From positions 1-31,360 of the forward strand of contig SFTH01000029.1 of NCBI GenBank assembly GCA_004563405.1: a stretch of DNA of 31,360 bases, written 5' to 3'. This DNA comes from a bacterium (GTDB lineage: Bacteria > Bacillota > Clostridia > Christensenellales > Aristaeellaceae). Below are positions 14,891-22,355 of this stretch, piece after piece (position 1 is the stretch's first letter; each line of letters begins with the position of its first letter). Below the pieces are notes generated by a model that ran no database searches, was not told the DNA's origin, and was given only the letters and a program-made list of their open reading frames with translations. The position numbers were made by a program, and so were the translations under genes.

Positions 14891-15919
14891 ATGAAGCGCT
14901 TACTCGCGGCACTGCTGGCGGCGGTGCTGTGCGTCACACTCTCCGCGCCCGCGCTCGCGGCGCAGAGCGTTACCGCGCACACGACGCTCGCCGGTTCCAC
15001 CCAGACCCAGCGAACCAACATCGAAATTGCTGTGAGCCGCATCGACGGCTTCGTCGTCCCATCGGGCGCGCGCTTTTCCTTCAACGACACCGTGGGCCCG
15101 CGCACGAAGGCCTACGGCTTTCAGACCGCCGTCAACGGGCGGGGCGTGAAGGTGACCGGCGGCGGCGTGGCCCAGGTGGCCAGCACGCTGTATCTGGCCT
15201 TGCGCGAGCTGGGGGACGAAATCTGGTTTGACGAAAAGAAGACCTACGGCGACAAGTTCACCGGCGGCTATGTGGACAGCGGCGCGGACGCGATTCTGGT
15301 GGACTATTCCTCCGGCGTGGACTTCGCCTTCACCAACTATGGCGCGGAAATGTGCATCGGGATGTGGGCCACGGACAACAACCTCTACTGCACCCTGACC
15401 GTGGGCGGGGAGGCGCAGGAGGAGAGCTTCCTGGAGTGGATTCCCTCCACCCCGACGCAGAATTCCTTCGCTCCCCTCTCCGGCGCCAGCATTGATATCA
15501 GCGGCGCGAGCGACGCCCTGCGCAACAACATCCTGCTGGCCGCCAGCAGCATCAACGACACCGTGCTCGCCAGCGGCGATCTGTTCTCCTTCAACGATTC
15601 CGTGGGCCCCCGCATCGAGAAATACGGCTACGAGACCGCCGTCAACGGGCGGGGCGTGAAGGTGACCGGCGGCGGCGTGGCCCAGGTGGCCAGCGCCATC
15701 TGGCTGGCGGTGAAGGGACTGGACTGCGTGGCCATCGTGGAAAAATCCACCTACGGCAGCCGGTACAACCAGAGCTATGTGTACAGCTCCAACGACGCGA
15801 TCCTCACCGACTACGCCGACGGGACGGACTTCTCCTTCCGCAACACCGGCGCAGCGCCCATCACCATCGCCACCTACATCTCCGGCGACGTGCTGTACTG
15901 CGACATCTACCAGAACTGA
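14891..15919 (+). CDS. Secreted protein with two VanW-like repeats
   Basis: This 342-residue exported protein has a signal peptide (MKRLLAALLAAVLCVTLSAPALA). It contains two copies of a VanW-like unit of about 170 residues. Each has an R/N-rich start (TNIEIAVSRIDGFVV, then NNILLAASSINDTVL), an FSFNDTVGPR or FSFNDSVGPR motif, a GY/GF..TAVNGRGVKVTGGGVAQVAS segment, a T/S-YG segment, and a DAIL.DY..G.DF.F.N ending. In typical VanW proteins the glycine triplet is followed by a cysteine (GGGVCQ); here both copies have Ala (Ala94 and Ala264). ATG 14891 was chosen because GGAGG lies 8 bases upstream and the signal peptide then starts the protein. The role is unknown; an envelope function is inferred from export. 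Confidence 0.82.
   Translation: MKRLLAALLAAVLCVTLSAPALAAQSVTAHTTLAGSTQTQRTNIEIAVSRIDGFVVPSGARFSFNDTVGPRTKAYGFQTAVNGRGVKVTGGGVAQVASTLYLALRELGDEIWFDEKKTYGDKFTGGYVDSGADAILVDYSSGVDFAFTNYGAEMCIGMWATDNNLYCTLTVGGEAQEESFLEWIPSTPTQNSFAPLSGASIDISGASDALRNNILLAASSINDTVLASGDLFSFNDSVGPRIEKYGYETAVNGRGVKVTGGGVAQVASAIWLAVKGLDCVAIVEKSTYGSRYNQSYVYSSNDAILTDYADGTDFSFRNTGAAPITIATYISGDVLYCDIYQN
15123..15694 (+). repeat. 62-bp exact duplication inside the VanW-like gene
   Basis: Positions 15123-15184 and 15633-15694 are identical over 62 bp, at an offset of 510 bp, or exactly 170 codons. They encode the TAVNGRGVKVTGGGVAQVAS segment of the two repeats. The flanking DNA has diverged. Confidence 0.9.
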
Positions 15920-15941
15920 GCGCGTCTGAATCCGGGACGGA

Positions 15942-15987
15942 AGCGCCCGCCTTGCGCCTGTCAACGCAGCGCGCAGGCGGGCGCTTT
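15942..15987 (+). terminator. Terminator after the VanW-like gene
   Basis: AGCGCCCGCCT (15942-15952) pairs perfectly with AGGCGGGCGCT (15975-15985), with a short T-tail to 15987. The remaining gap to 16203 holds nothing recognisable. Confidence 0.65.
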
Positions 15988-16203
15988 GTGCGCCGGGGCG
16001 GGGATGGCTCTGCGCGGATCTGCGAAGCGGACGGAGGCGGCGCAGGGCCCTTTGGCCTGCGGGGCGCAACCGACGGAGCGGGCGCGGAATCCGCTGCGGG
16101 CGCGTCCGCGCCGTTGTGTCGCAGCTTCGCCGCGCGAGGGTCACAAACTTATGAACGTTTTTTAAACAATGCGCTTTCGGGCCCGAAAGGCATGCGCGCG
16201 AAG

Positions 16204-16232
16204 TTGAGATTGACCGGCGGCTGTGCTATAAT
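16204..16232 (+). promoter_or_regulatory. Promoter of the parvulin-type foldase gene
   Basis: -35 TTGAGA (16204-16209), 17-bp spacer, perfect -10 TATAAT (16227-16232). An overlapping TTGACC at 16210-16215 is too close to the -10 to be used. Confidence 0.65.
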
Positions 16233-16289
16233 CAAGCCTGAAGCGCGGCCGCACGGTTCGCGCATTTATGAATTGGAGGAAGACAGGAC

Positions 16290-17672
16290 ATGAAGAAACT
16301 GATTTGCATCTGCGTGGCGCTGGTTCTCGCGCTGGGCAGCTTCTGCGCGCTGGCCGAGGAGGATCTTCAGGCGCAGCTGGACGCGGCGAACGAGAAGATC
16401 GCCGAGCTTCAGGCGCAGGTGGACGCCTACTATCCCTTCTACGCGGCGCAGATCGTCGCCACCTACGGCGCGGACGGCGTCATCTGGCTGGAGGACGTGC
16501 AGGAGCAGTTTGACGCCGTGGAGGCCCAGTACGCCAATTACGGCATCTCTCTGGCCAGCTACGGCATGGTGGATTCCGTGAAGAAGGACATCATTGATTC
16601 CGCGGTGCGGACCGCCGTGCTCCAGGACAAGGCCGCGGAGCTGGGCCTGAACGCGTTTGACGAGGACGAGCTGGCCGAATTCGCCCAGTCCGCCCAGGAG
16701 ATGATGGACGACTATGTGGAGTATTACCTCAGCTACTTCTACGCGGACGCGGAGGAAGTGACCGACGAGATGCGCGCCGAGGCCGAGGCCTACTGGGCGG
16801 ACAACGGCATGAACTATGACGCCTGCCTGGAGACGCTCAAGAGCGACGCGGCGGACGCGGCCCTCTACGACTATGTGACCGGCGACGTGGCCATCACCGA
16901 GGAGGACGTGGAAGCGACCTACGCGGCGCGCGTGGAGGCGGACAGGCAGAACTACGCCAACGACCGCACCTACAACGCGGACCGCTCTGCGGGCGTGGGC
17001 GTGGCCTGGAATCCCGAGGGCTACCGCGCCGTGAAGCACGTCCTGATCAAGTTTGACGACGAGCAGGCGCAGCTCTATTCCGACCTTCAGAGCCAGCTGG
17101 ACAGCCTGAACGACGAGAAGGACGCCATCGAGAACCCCGAGGCGGCGGACGAGGCGGACGGCGAGGATGCGGAAGCGGCCGAGCCCCGCACCGTCGAGGA
17201 AGTGAACGCGGACATCGCTGCCTGCGCCACCGAGATGGAGGCGCTCTACAGCCAGCTGCTGCCCACCGCCGAGGAGGTCATCGCGGCCTTTGACAGCGGC
17301 GCGGACTTCGACGAGCTGATCGAGAAGTACAACGGCGACCCCGGCATGCAGAACGAGCCCACCGCCACCATCGGCTACGCCGTGGCCGAGAACTCCACCT
17401 ACTGGGAGCAGGCCTTCGTGGACGGCGCAATGTCCATCGAGGACAAGGGCGGCATCAGCGGCCCCGTCTACGGCAGCAACGGCATCCACATCATCTACTA
17501 CATGGACGACGTGCCCGCGGGTGAGGTCGCCCTGGAGGAGATCCGCGAGGACGTGGAGCAGGAGGCCCTGGAGACCAAGATTCAGACCACCTACGACGAC
17601 CAGGTCGCCGCCTGGGAGGCGGAGGCCGGCGTACAGTGCTTCTACGAGAACTTCGGCATCACCGCCGCGTGA
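16290..17672 (+). CDS. Exported parvulin-type peptidyl-prolyl isomerase (PrsA/SurA-like)
   Basis: This 460-residue secreted foldase has a signal peptide MKKLICICVALVLALGSFCALA; the Cys lacks a proper lipobox, so it appears soluble or otherwise anchored. Residues about 25-50 form a short coiled coil, and about 60-230 form an acidic helical SurA_N-like region. The parvulin domain starts at YRAVKHVLIKF (about 245) and resumes at VIAAFDSGADFDELIEKYNGDPGM, ending with GGISGPVYGSNGIHIIYYMDD. Between its first strand and first helix lies an insert of about 75 mostly acidic residues (QLDSLNDEKDAIENPEAADE and following), longer than usual. It is flanked by its own promoter and hairpin and is not linked to the next gene. 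It probably assists folding of exported proteins. Confidence 0.82.
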   Translation: MKKLICICVALVLALGSFCALAEEDLQAQLDAANEKIAELQAQVDAYYPFYAAQIVATYGADGVIWLEDVQEQFDAVEAQYANYGISLASYGMVDSVKKDIIDSAVRTAVLQDKAAELGLNAFDEDELAEFAQSAQEMMDDYVEYYLSYFYADAEEVTDEMRAEAEAYWADNGMNYDACLETLKSDAADAALYDYVTGDVAITEEDVEATYAARVEADRQNYANDRTYNADRSAGVGVAWNPEGYRAVKHVLIKFDDEQAQLYSDLQSQLDSLNDEKDAIENPEAADEADGEDAEAAEPRTVEEVNADIAACATEMEALYSQLLPTAEEVIAAFDSGADFDELIEKYNGDPGMQNEPTATIGYAVAENSTYWEQAFVDGAMSIEDKGGISGPVYGSNGIHIIYYMDDVPAGEVALEEIREDVEQEALETKIQTTYDDQVAAWEAEAGVQCFYENFGITAA

Positions 17673-17682
17673 GTTCGCGCAA

Positions 17683-17713
17683 GGGAGCTGCCCCCGCGTG
17701 GGGCGGCTCCCTT
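17683..17713 (+). terminator. Hairpin after the foldase gene
   Basis: GGGAGCTGCCCC (17683-17694) pairs with GGGGCGGCTCCC (17700-17711) around a 5-nt loop, with one mismatch position. The T-tail is only two bases, so it may be a weak terminator. Confidence 0.5.
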
Positions 17714-17839
17714 GTCGTATGCGGACGAAGCGGGGAGGGCCCGTCCGGCGGCGGGCTGCGCTGAAAGCGCGGGCGAAGCGGCGCGGGTACAGGCAGGCCG
17801 GAGGAGGCCGCCCGTTCGGAGGCGCGCGGCGGGGACGGC

Positions 17840-17868
17840 TTGCGCTTTGCCGGGGGTTGTGGTAGGAT
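17840..17868 (+). promoter_or_regulatory. Promoter candidate of addA
   Basis: -35 TTGCGC (17840-17845), 17-bp spacer, -10 TAGGAT (17863-17868), ending 24 bp before the predicted start codon. Confidence 0.45.
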
Positions 17869-17892
17869 AGAGCCATTGCGGAGGTGATGGGC

Positions 17893-20800
17893 GTGAACTG
17901 GACGGAGGAGCAGCAGCGGGCCATCGGGGCCCGGGGGACGAACATACTGCTCAGCGCGGCGGCGGGCTCGGGCAAGACCACGGTGCTGGTACAGCGGGTG
18001 CTGGAGCTGATCGCCTCCGGCGCGACGCAGATCGACCGCATGCTCATCGTCACCTTCACCCGCGCGGCCTCGGCGGACATGCGCGCCAAGCTCTCACGGG
18101 AGCTGGGCAGGCGCGCCGCAGAGGGCGATGCGCGCTGCCGGCGGGAGCAGCTTCTGCTGGAGCGCGCCTCCATCTCCACGATGCACGGCTTCTGCGCGGA
18201 CTTTCTGCGCGCCCACTTTGAGAGCGCGGGCGTGGACCCGGCCTTCCGGGTGCTGGATGACGCGCAGGTGCGCCGCCTGCGGGACGAGGCGCTGGACGCG
18301 GCCATCGAGGAGGCCTATGAAGTCCCGGACGGGGCGTTTTCCGCCCTGGATTACGCCCGGGGCCCGAAGGGCGTGCGCGCCATGGCGGAGATGCTGATGC
18401 GCGCGCTGGAGGAGCGGCCCGACCCCGAGGCCTGGCTGCGCCGGGTCTGCGCGCCGGATGGGGAGATGCGACAGAGCTGGCTGCGGGAACTGGTCTGCGA
18501 CGCGCGTCGGGAGATCGACCGGGCGCGGGTGCTGACGGAGCAGGCCCTGGCCCATCCGGATTGCAATTCCAACTACGCCCCCGCCCTGGAGAAGGATCTG
18601 GAGGCGCTGGAGCGCATAGCCGCGCTGACGGAGTACGACGCGCTCTACCGGGCGCTGAATGAATTCCGGCAGGCTGCGCCGGGCAAGAAGCGGGACGCGG
18701 GCCCCGTGGGCGACGAGGTGAAGAAGCTCAGGGGCGACGCGAAGGCCGCGCTGGAGCGGATCGCCCTGCGGGAACTGGAGCTGGGACAGGCGCTCGCCGA
18801 CGCGGAGGCACTGGCGCCGGAGCTCAAAGCGCTGGGGGCGCTGACGCTGCGCGCCCGGGAGCTCTTTGAGGCGCGCAAGGACGAGCTGGCGGGGCTGAGC
18901 TACTCCGACCTGGAGCACCGCACGCTGCGGGCGCTGGAGGACGAGGCCGTGGCCCGGGAGCTTCAGCAGAGATACGACTTCGTGTTCGTGGACGAATACC
19001 AGGACAACTCGGACGTGCAGGAGGCCATCATTTCCCGCATCGCCCGGGGGGACAACCTGTTCATGGTGGGCGACGTGAAGCAGTCCATCTACCGCTTCCG
19101 CCAGGCGGAGCCAGGGCTCTTTCTGGAAAAGTACGACGCCTACGGCAGGGGCGAGGGCGGAACGCTGCTGCCGCTGACGATGAACTTCCGCTCCCGTCCG
19201 GGCATCCTGGGCTTCGTGAACCATGTGTTCGAGCGTGCCATGACCGGCGGGGACAGCGAAATCACCTACGACGGGCTGGCCCGGCTGAACCCCGGAAACC
19301 CGGCCCTCGAGGGCGGGGACGTGGAGATTCACCTGCTGGAGGCCCCGGACGGAGACGCGGACGAGGCGATTCAGGAGCTGAAGGGCTGCGAGCGGGAGGC
19401 GCTGTTCATCGCCGGGCGCATCCGCGCGCTGATGGCGGAGAATCCATCGCTGCGCTACCGGGATTTCGCCGTGCTCACCCGCGCCAAGCGGGGCGTGCTG
19501 GGCCCGATGGCGGCGGCGCTGACCCGGCAGGGCATCCCTGCCTTCGCCGACGGCTCGGAGGCCTACTTCGACTCCGTGGAGATCGCGCTGGCGCTGTCGC
19601 TGCTCAAACTCATCGCCAACCGCCGCAGCGACGTGGAGCTCATCGGCGTGCTGCGCTCCCCGGTGGTGGGGCTGGGCGCGCAGGAGCTGGCGGAGATCCG
19701 CATCGCCGCGCCGGACGTGCCCTTCGTGGACGCGGCGGCCCGGTACGCCGGGGGCGAGGACGACACGGCCCGGCGGCTGCGGGAGTTCTTTGCCCTGCTG
19801 GATGGATGGCGGCTGCGCAGCCTCTGCGACGATCTGGGCGTGCTGGTGCGCGCCGTGCTGGAGGAGAGCGGGCTGTACGACTGCATGGGCGCGCTGCCCG
19901 GCGGCGCGCAGCGGCAGGCGAACCTGAACCTGCTGGCGGAGAACGCCGCCCAGTTCGACCAGAACGTCTCCAGCGCGCTGACCCGCTTTCTCGGACATAC
20001 GGAGCAGCTGCGCGCCCGGGGCGACGGCGAGGACGCCCACCTTCTGGGAGAGAACGACGATGTGGTGCGGTTGATGACCGTACACAAGAGCAAGGGCCTG
20101 GAGTTTTCCGTGGTGTTCGGCGCGGGCATGAACCGGCGCTACAACGGCCGCGCGGCGAGCGAGGTGCTCTCCGCCCACCGGGATCTGGGCCTGGGCTGCC
20201 TCTACTGCGACCCCGCGCTTCAGACCCGGCGCAAGACCCTGCCTCAGGCGGCCATCGCCGCCCGGACGCAGCGGGAGGACCGGGCGGAGGAGCTGCGCAT
20301 CCTCTACGTCCTGCTCACCCGCGCCCGGGACCGGCTGGAGCTGGTGGGCAGCGTGCGGGACGGGGAGGCCGCCCGGGCGCGCTGGCGCGCGCTGCGGGAT
20401 GCGCCCGGCGCGGCGGCGAGCTATCTGGACGTGATCATGCCCGCGCTGGAGGACGCGCCCGCAGAGTTGTGCGGCGTGGAACTGCACGACGCGGGGGCGC
20501 TCGGGACGGAGGCGGCGCAGGCGGAGGAGGCCGCGTCGCTGCCGGAGCCGGACGGCGATCTGGTGGACGCGCTTCTGTGGCGCTACGACGGCGAAGGAGC
20601 CGCCCGGCAGCCGCTGAAGCTGACCGTCACCGGCCTGCTCAGGGAGATTCAGCGCCCGGACGAGCGGGAGAAGCTGATTGAGAGGCCGGCCTTTCTGGCG
20701 GAGAGCCCTGGCGGCCTGCGCGGAACGGAGCGGGGCACGGCCTACCACAGGGCCATGCAGTGCCTGGAGCTTCCGCCCCTGCGGGAGCTGCGCGGGCGCG

Positions 20801-21273
20801 CGCTCACGGCGGAGATCGCCGCGCAGCTGGACGGCCTGCGCGCCGCGAACCGCATCAGCGCCCTCCAGCGGGAGGCTGTGCGCCCCTACGAGCTGGCGCG
20901 CTTCTTTGAGAGCGAGACCGGCGCGCGCCTGCTCCGCGCGGAGGAGGTGCGGCGGGAGTGGCCCTTCAACGCCATGATGCGCATCAGCGAGGCGCTGGAG
21001 CCCCAGGAGGCCGGGCCCTACGCCGGGGAGGAGATCATGGTGCAGGGCAGCCTGGACTGCTGCTTCCTGGAGGACGGCAGGTGGGTGCTGCTGGACTACA
21101 AGACCGACCGGAGCGACGACGCGGAGGCGCTCACCCGGCGCTACCACGACCAGCTCAGGCTCTACGCCCTGGCGCTGGAGCGCATCACGGGCATCGAAGT
21201 GGGCGAGATTCGCCTGTGCCTGCTGCGCAGCGGCGAGGCGCTGGAGGTGTCCCGGAGCGCTGCGGAGGCATGA
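17893..21273 (+). CDS. addA: ATP-dependent helicase/nuclease subunit A
   Basis: This 1126-residue cytoplasmic helicase-nuclease processes double-strand breaks for recombination, normally with AddB. Residues 1-30 carry the Q motif and Walker A (NWTEEQQRAI; AAAGSGKTT with Lys28). Further superfamily-1 motifs are MLIVTFTRAA, STMHGFC, the Walker B DEYQD, GDVKQSIYRFR, LTMNFRS, VHKSKGLEF and LLTRARD. The C-terminal nuclease shows GTAYHRAMQ, then GSLDCCFL and LLDYKTD, as in the RecB-type nuclease. GTG 17893 was chosen because GGAGG lies 8 bases upstream; ATG 17887 overlaps that site. The protein is slightly shorter than the usual 1200 or more residues. addB, normally directly upstream, is not present in the window. 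Confidence 0.93.
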   Translation: MNWTEEQQRAIGARGTNILLSAAAGSGKTTVLVQRVLELIASGATQIDRMLIVTFTRAASADMRAKLSRELGRRAAEGDARCRREQLLLERASISTMHGFCADFLRAHFESAGVDPAFRVLDDAQVRRLRDEALDAAIEEAYEVPDGAFSALDYARGPKGVRAMAEMLMRALEERPDPEAWLRRVCAPDGEMRQSWLRELVCDARREIDRARVLTEQALAHPDCNSNYAPALEKDLEALERIAALTEYDALYRALNEFRQAAPGKKRDAGPVGDEVKKLRGDAKAALERIALRELELGQALADAEALAPELKALGALTLRARELFEARKDELAGLSYSDLEHRTLRALEDEAVARELQQRYDFVFVDEYQDNSDVQEAIISRIARGDNLFMVGDVKQSIYRFRQAEPGLFLEKYDAYGRGEGGTLLPLTMNFRSRPGILGFVNHVFERAMTGGDSEITYDGLARLNPGNPALEGGDVEIHLLEAPDGDADEAIQELKGCEREALFIAGRIRALMAENPSLRYRDFAVLTRAKRGVLGPMAAALTRQGIPAFADGSEAYFDSVEIALALSLLKLIANRRSDVELIGVLRSPVVGLGAQELAEIRIAAPDVPFVDAAARYAGGEDDTARRLREFFALLDGWRLRSLCDDLGVLVRAVLEESGLYDCMGALPGGAQRQANLNLLAENAAQFDQNVSSALTRFLGHTEQLRARGDGEDAHLLGENDDVVRLMTVHKSKGLEFSVVFGAGMNRRYNGRAASEVLSAHRDLGLGCLYCDPALQTRRKTLPQAAIAARTQREDRAEELRILYVLLTRARDRLELVGSVRDGEAARARWRALRDAPGAAASYLDVIMPALEDAPAELCGVELHDAGALGTEAAQAEEAASLPEPDGDLVDALLWRYDGEGAARQPLKLTVTGLLREIQRPDEREKLIERPAFLAESPGGLRGTERGTAYHRAMQCLELPPLRELRGRALTAEIAAQLDGLRAANRISALQREAVRPYELARFFESETGARLLRAEEVRREWPFNAMMRISEALEPQEAGPYAGEEIMVQGSLDCCFLEDGRWVLLDYKTDRSDDAEALTRRYHDQLRLYALALERITGIEVGEIRLCLLRSGEALEVSRSAAEA

Positions 21274-21327
21274 CGCTGGCGAAATGCACAAAATTTTGGA
21301 GCGCGGGCCAAATTCACGCGCCCGGAC

Positions 21328-21356
21328 TGGACAAAGGTTCTTCTTTTGTATATGAT
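21328..21356 (+). promoter_or_regulatory. Promoter of the small membrane protein gene
   Basis: -35 TGGACA (21328-21333), 17-bp spacer, -10 TATGAT (21351-21356), in the gap after addA. Confidence 0.6.
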
Positions 21357-21377
21357 AGGAACAGGCGGAGGAGGGCG

Positions 21378-21728
21378 ATGCCTTCCCTTCCGCAGAGTTG
21401 GAACAAGGAGGCTTGGGCATTGCATTCCAGAATGAATTATCTCGCGCTGGCGGGCTTCGCGCTCTCCCTGTTGTCCTTTGTGCTGACGGTGTTTTCGGCG
21501 CTGTGCATCTTTGGCGTGATGCTCAACTCCACCGTGGGCGCGATCGTGGGGATCCTCGCGCTGGTCGCGTCCTCCATCGGGCTCACCATGACCGGCATCG
21601 CCCGCAGTGAAATTGTGCAGAACGCCCAGTTCGGCGACGAATACGCCGTTTCGGGCATGGTGGTGGGCATCGTCGTGTGCGTGCTGAACGTTGCGGCGCT
21701 GGTGCTATACTTCGTACTATTCAAATAA
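21378..21728 (+). CDS. Small DUF4190-like membrane protein
   Basis: This 116-residue protein has two hydrophobic hairpins (about residues 19-45 and 46-68, then 91-114), separated by a polar segment (IARSEIVQNAQFGDEYAVSG). This is the pattern of DUF4190 proteins: LALAGFALSLLSFVL, GAIVGILALVASSIGLTMTGIA, SGMVVGIVVCVLNVAALVL. Two starts are possible. ATG 21378 has GGAGG six bases upstream but leaves a leader of only about 15 nt. A TTG at 21420 has AAGGAGG eight bases upstream and gives a 102-residue product beginning near the first helix. Both share the stop. No function is assigned. Confidence 0.72.
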   Translation: MPSLPQSWNKEAWALHSRMNYLALAGFALSLLSFVLTVFSALCIFGVMLNSTVGAIVGILALVASSIGLTMTGIARSEIVQNAQFGDEYAVSGMVVGIVVCVLNVAALVLYFVLFK

Positions 21729-21734
21729 GCGGCG

Positions 21735-21793
21735 GGCGGGCAGTGCCCGCTTCCACCAGCTGCCGGCGGGCAGTGCCCGCTGCCACTAGCTGC
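21735..21793 (+). repeat. Two 30-bp direct repeats with internal palindromes
   Basis: Two adjacent units (about 21735-21763 and 21764-21793) each contain the palindrome GCGGGCAGTGCCCGC followed by a CCACYAGCTGCC-type tail. They differ at a few bases. They lie directly after the stop of the small membrane protein gene. Confidence 0.75.
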
Positions 21794-21806
21794 CGCGTTG
21801 GAGTGG

Positions 21807-21846
21807 CGGACTTTTGCCCCCATTGATTCGAGGGGCAAAAGTCCTT
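21807..21846 (+). terminator. Terminator after the small membrane protein
   Basis: A perfect 13-bp stem, GGACTTTTGCCCC (21807-21819) and GGGGCAAAAGTCC (21831-21843), is followed by TTT. Confidence 0.75.
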
Positions 21847-21877
21847 TGCTGCTTTTCGGTTGGGGCGCTGTATTTTT

Positions 21878-22000
21878 CGAAGGCTTGCCTGCATATGGTG
21901 GGCGGAGCGTCGCGGACCTCGAAGGCTTGCCTGCATATGGTGGGCGGAGCGTCGCGTAGCTGGAAAGCTTGCCTGCGTCTGGCGGGCGGGCTTTTTTTTC
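21878..22000 (+). repeat. Three 42-bp tandem repeats ending in a T8 terminator
   Basis: Units start at about 21881, 21923 and 21965, an exact 42-bp period, with core AGGCTTGCCTGCATATGG. The first two are nearly identical; the third is diverged, and its arms AAGCTTGCCTGC and GCGGGCGGGCTT pair with G-U bonds and run into eight T residues (about 21992-21999), forming an intrinsic terminator. Translated, the array gives a 14-residue repeat (KACLHMVGGASR-type), but no start with a ribosome-binding site was found and the terminator is built into it, so it is probably non-coding. Confidence 0.75.
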
Positions 22001-22041
22001 GGCGCAGATGCGGGATTTACATATTGTTCCCATTGGGCGGC

Positions 22042-22070
22042 TTGACGGGCAGGGGCGCGGGGGCTATACT
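22042..22070 (+). promoter_or_regulatory. Promoter of the lysine-riboswitch transcript
   Basis: -35 TTGACG (22042-22047), 17-bp spacer, -10 TATACT (22065-22070). The predicted start near 22077 lies about 20 nt before the aptamer. Confidence 0.7.
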
Positions 22071-22096
22071 GGAGAGCAGAAAACAGAAGAAATGGA

Positions 22097-22262
22097 TAGA
22101 GGCGCGGTTGAGATGAGTAGGCGTTCCGCAACAGGCATTGGGAGCGCGCGAAGGGCGAGACCGCCGAGGGGTTGCATGCGCTGCCTGCGCGCGGCAATGC
22201 CCGGGCCGGGGGAGAACATCCGTCGGACTGTCGCCCGGGGACGGGCGGAGCGCTGTCATTGC
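22097..22262 (+). promoter_or_regulatory. Lysine riboswitch (L-box) aptamer
   Basis: The sequence begins AGAGGCGC (22098-22105) followed by GAGATGAGTAGG, then an AAGGGCGAGACCGCCGAGG segment and a GGTTGCATGCGCTGCC segment. Next come GGCAATGCCCGGG, CCGTCGGACTGTCGCC and the closing GCGCTGTCATT (to 22260). The AGAGGYGC start, AGTA, GCCGA-GGGG and GCTGTCA elements, in this order, are the conserved core of lysine riboswitches. A terminator follows directly. Bound lysine would favour termination, shutting off the downstream NhaC-family gene, which agrees with a role in lysine uptake. Confidence 0.88.
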
Positions 22263-22278
22263 AACATGGGAAGTCTCC

Positions 22279-22317
22279 GATGGAGTTGTGACGGTCACGA
22301 CTCCATCTTTCTGTTTT
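22279..22317 (+). terminator. Riboswitch-controlled terminator
   Basis: GATGGAGTTGTGAC (22279-22292) pairs with GTCACGACTCCATC (22294-22307), apart from the tight loop and one G-U-type position, followed by TTTCTGTTTT to 22317. It sits 39 bp before the transporter start. Confidence 0.8.
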
Positions 22318-22355
22318 GGAAACAGAGCGCGAGGAAGCGCGAAAGGAGAATTTCC

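Noticed and set aside
16210..16232. TTGACC as -35 of the foldase promoter
   Set aside because: It is only 11 bp from the -10; TTGAGA at 16204-16209 has the proper 17-bp spacing.
15952..16293. 113-codon frame before the foldase gene
   Set aside because: It runs across the terminator and the foldase promoter and has no ribosome-binding site or domain.
18094..21420. Minus-strand frame of over 1100 codons opposite addA
   Set aside because: It arises from the strong third-position GC bias of addA; there is no recognisable domain and no start with a ribosome-binding site.
21735..22000. CRISPR array
   Set aside because: Repeats are contiguous without variable spacers of uniform length, and no cas genes are present.
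21814..22116. Small repeat peptide with a 14-residue period
   Set aside because: It contains an intrinsic terminator and the next promoter, and has no good ribosome-binding site; it is treated as non-coding repeats.
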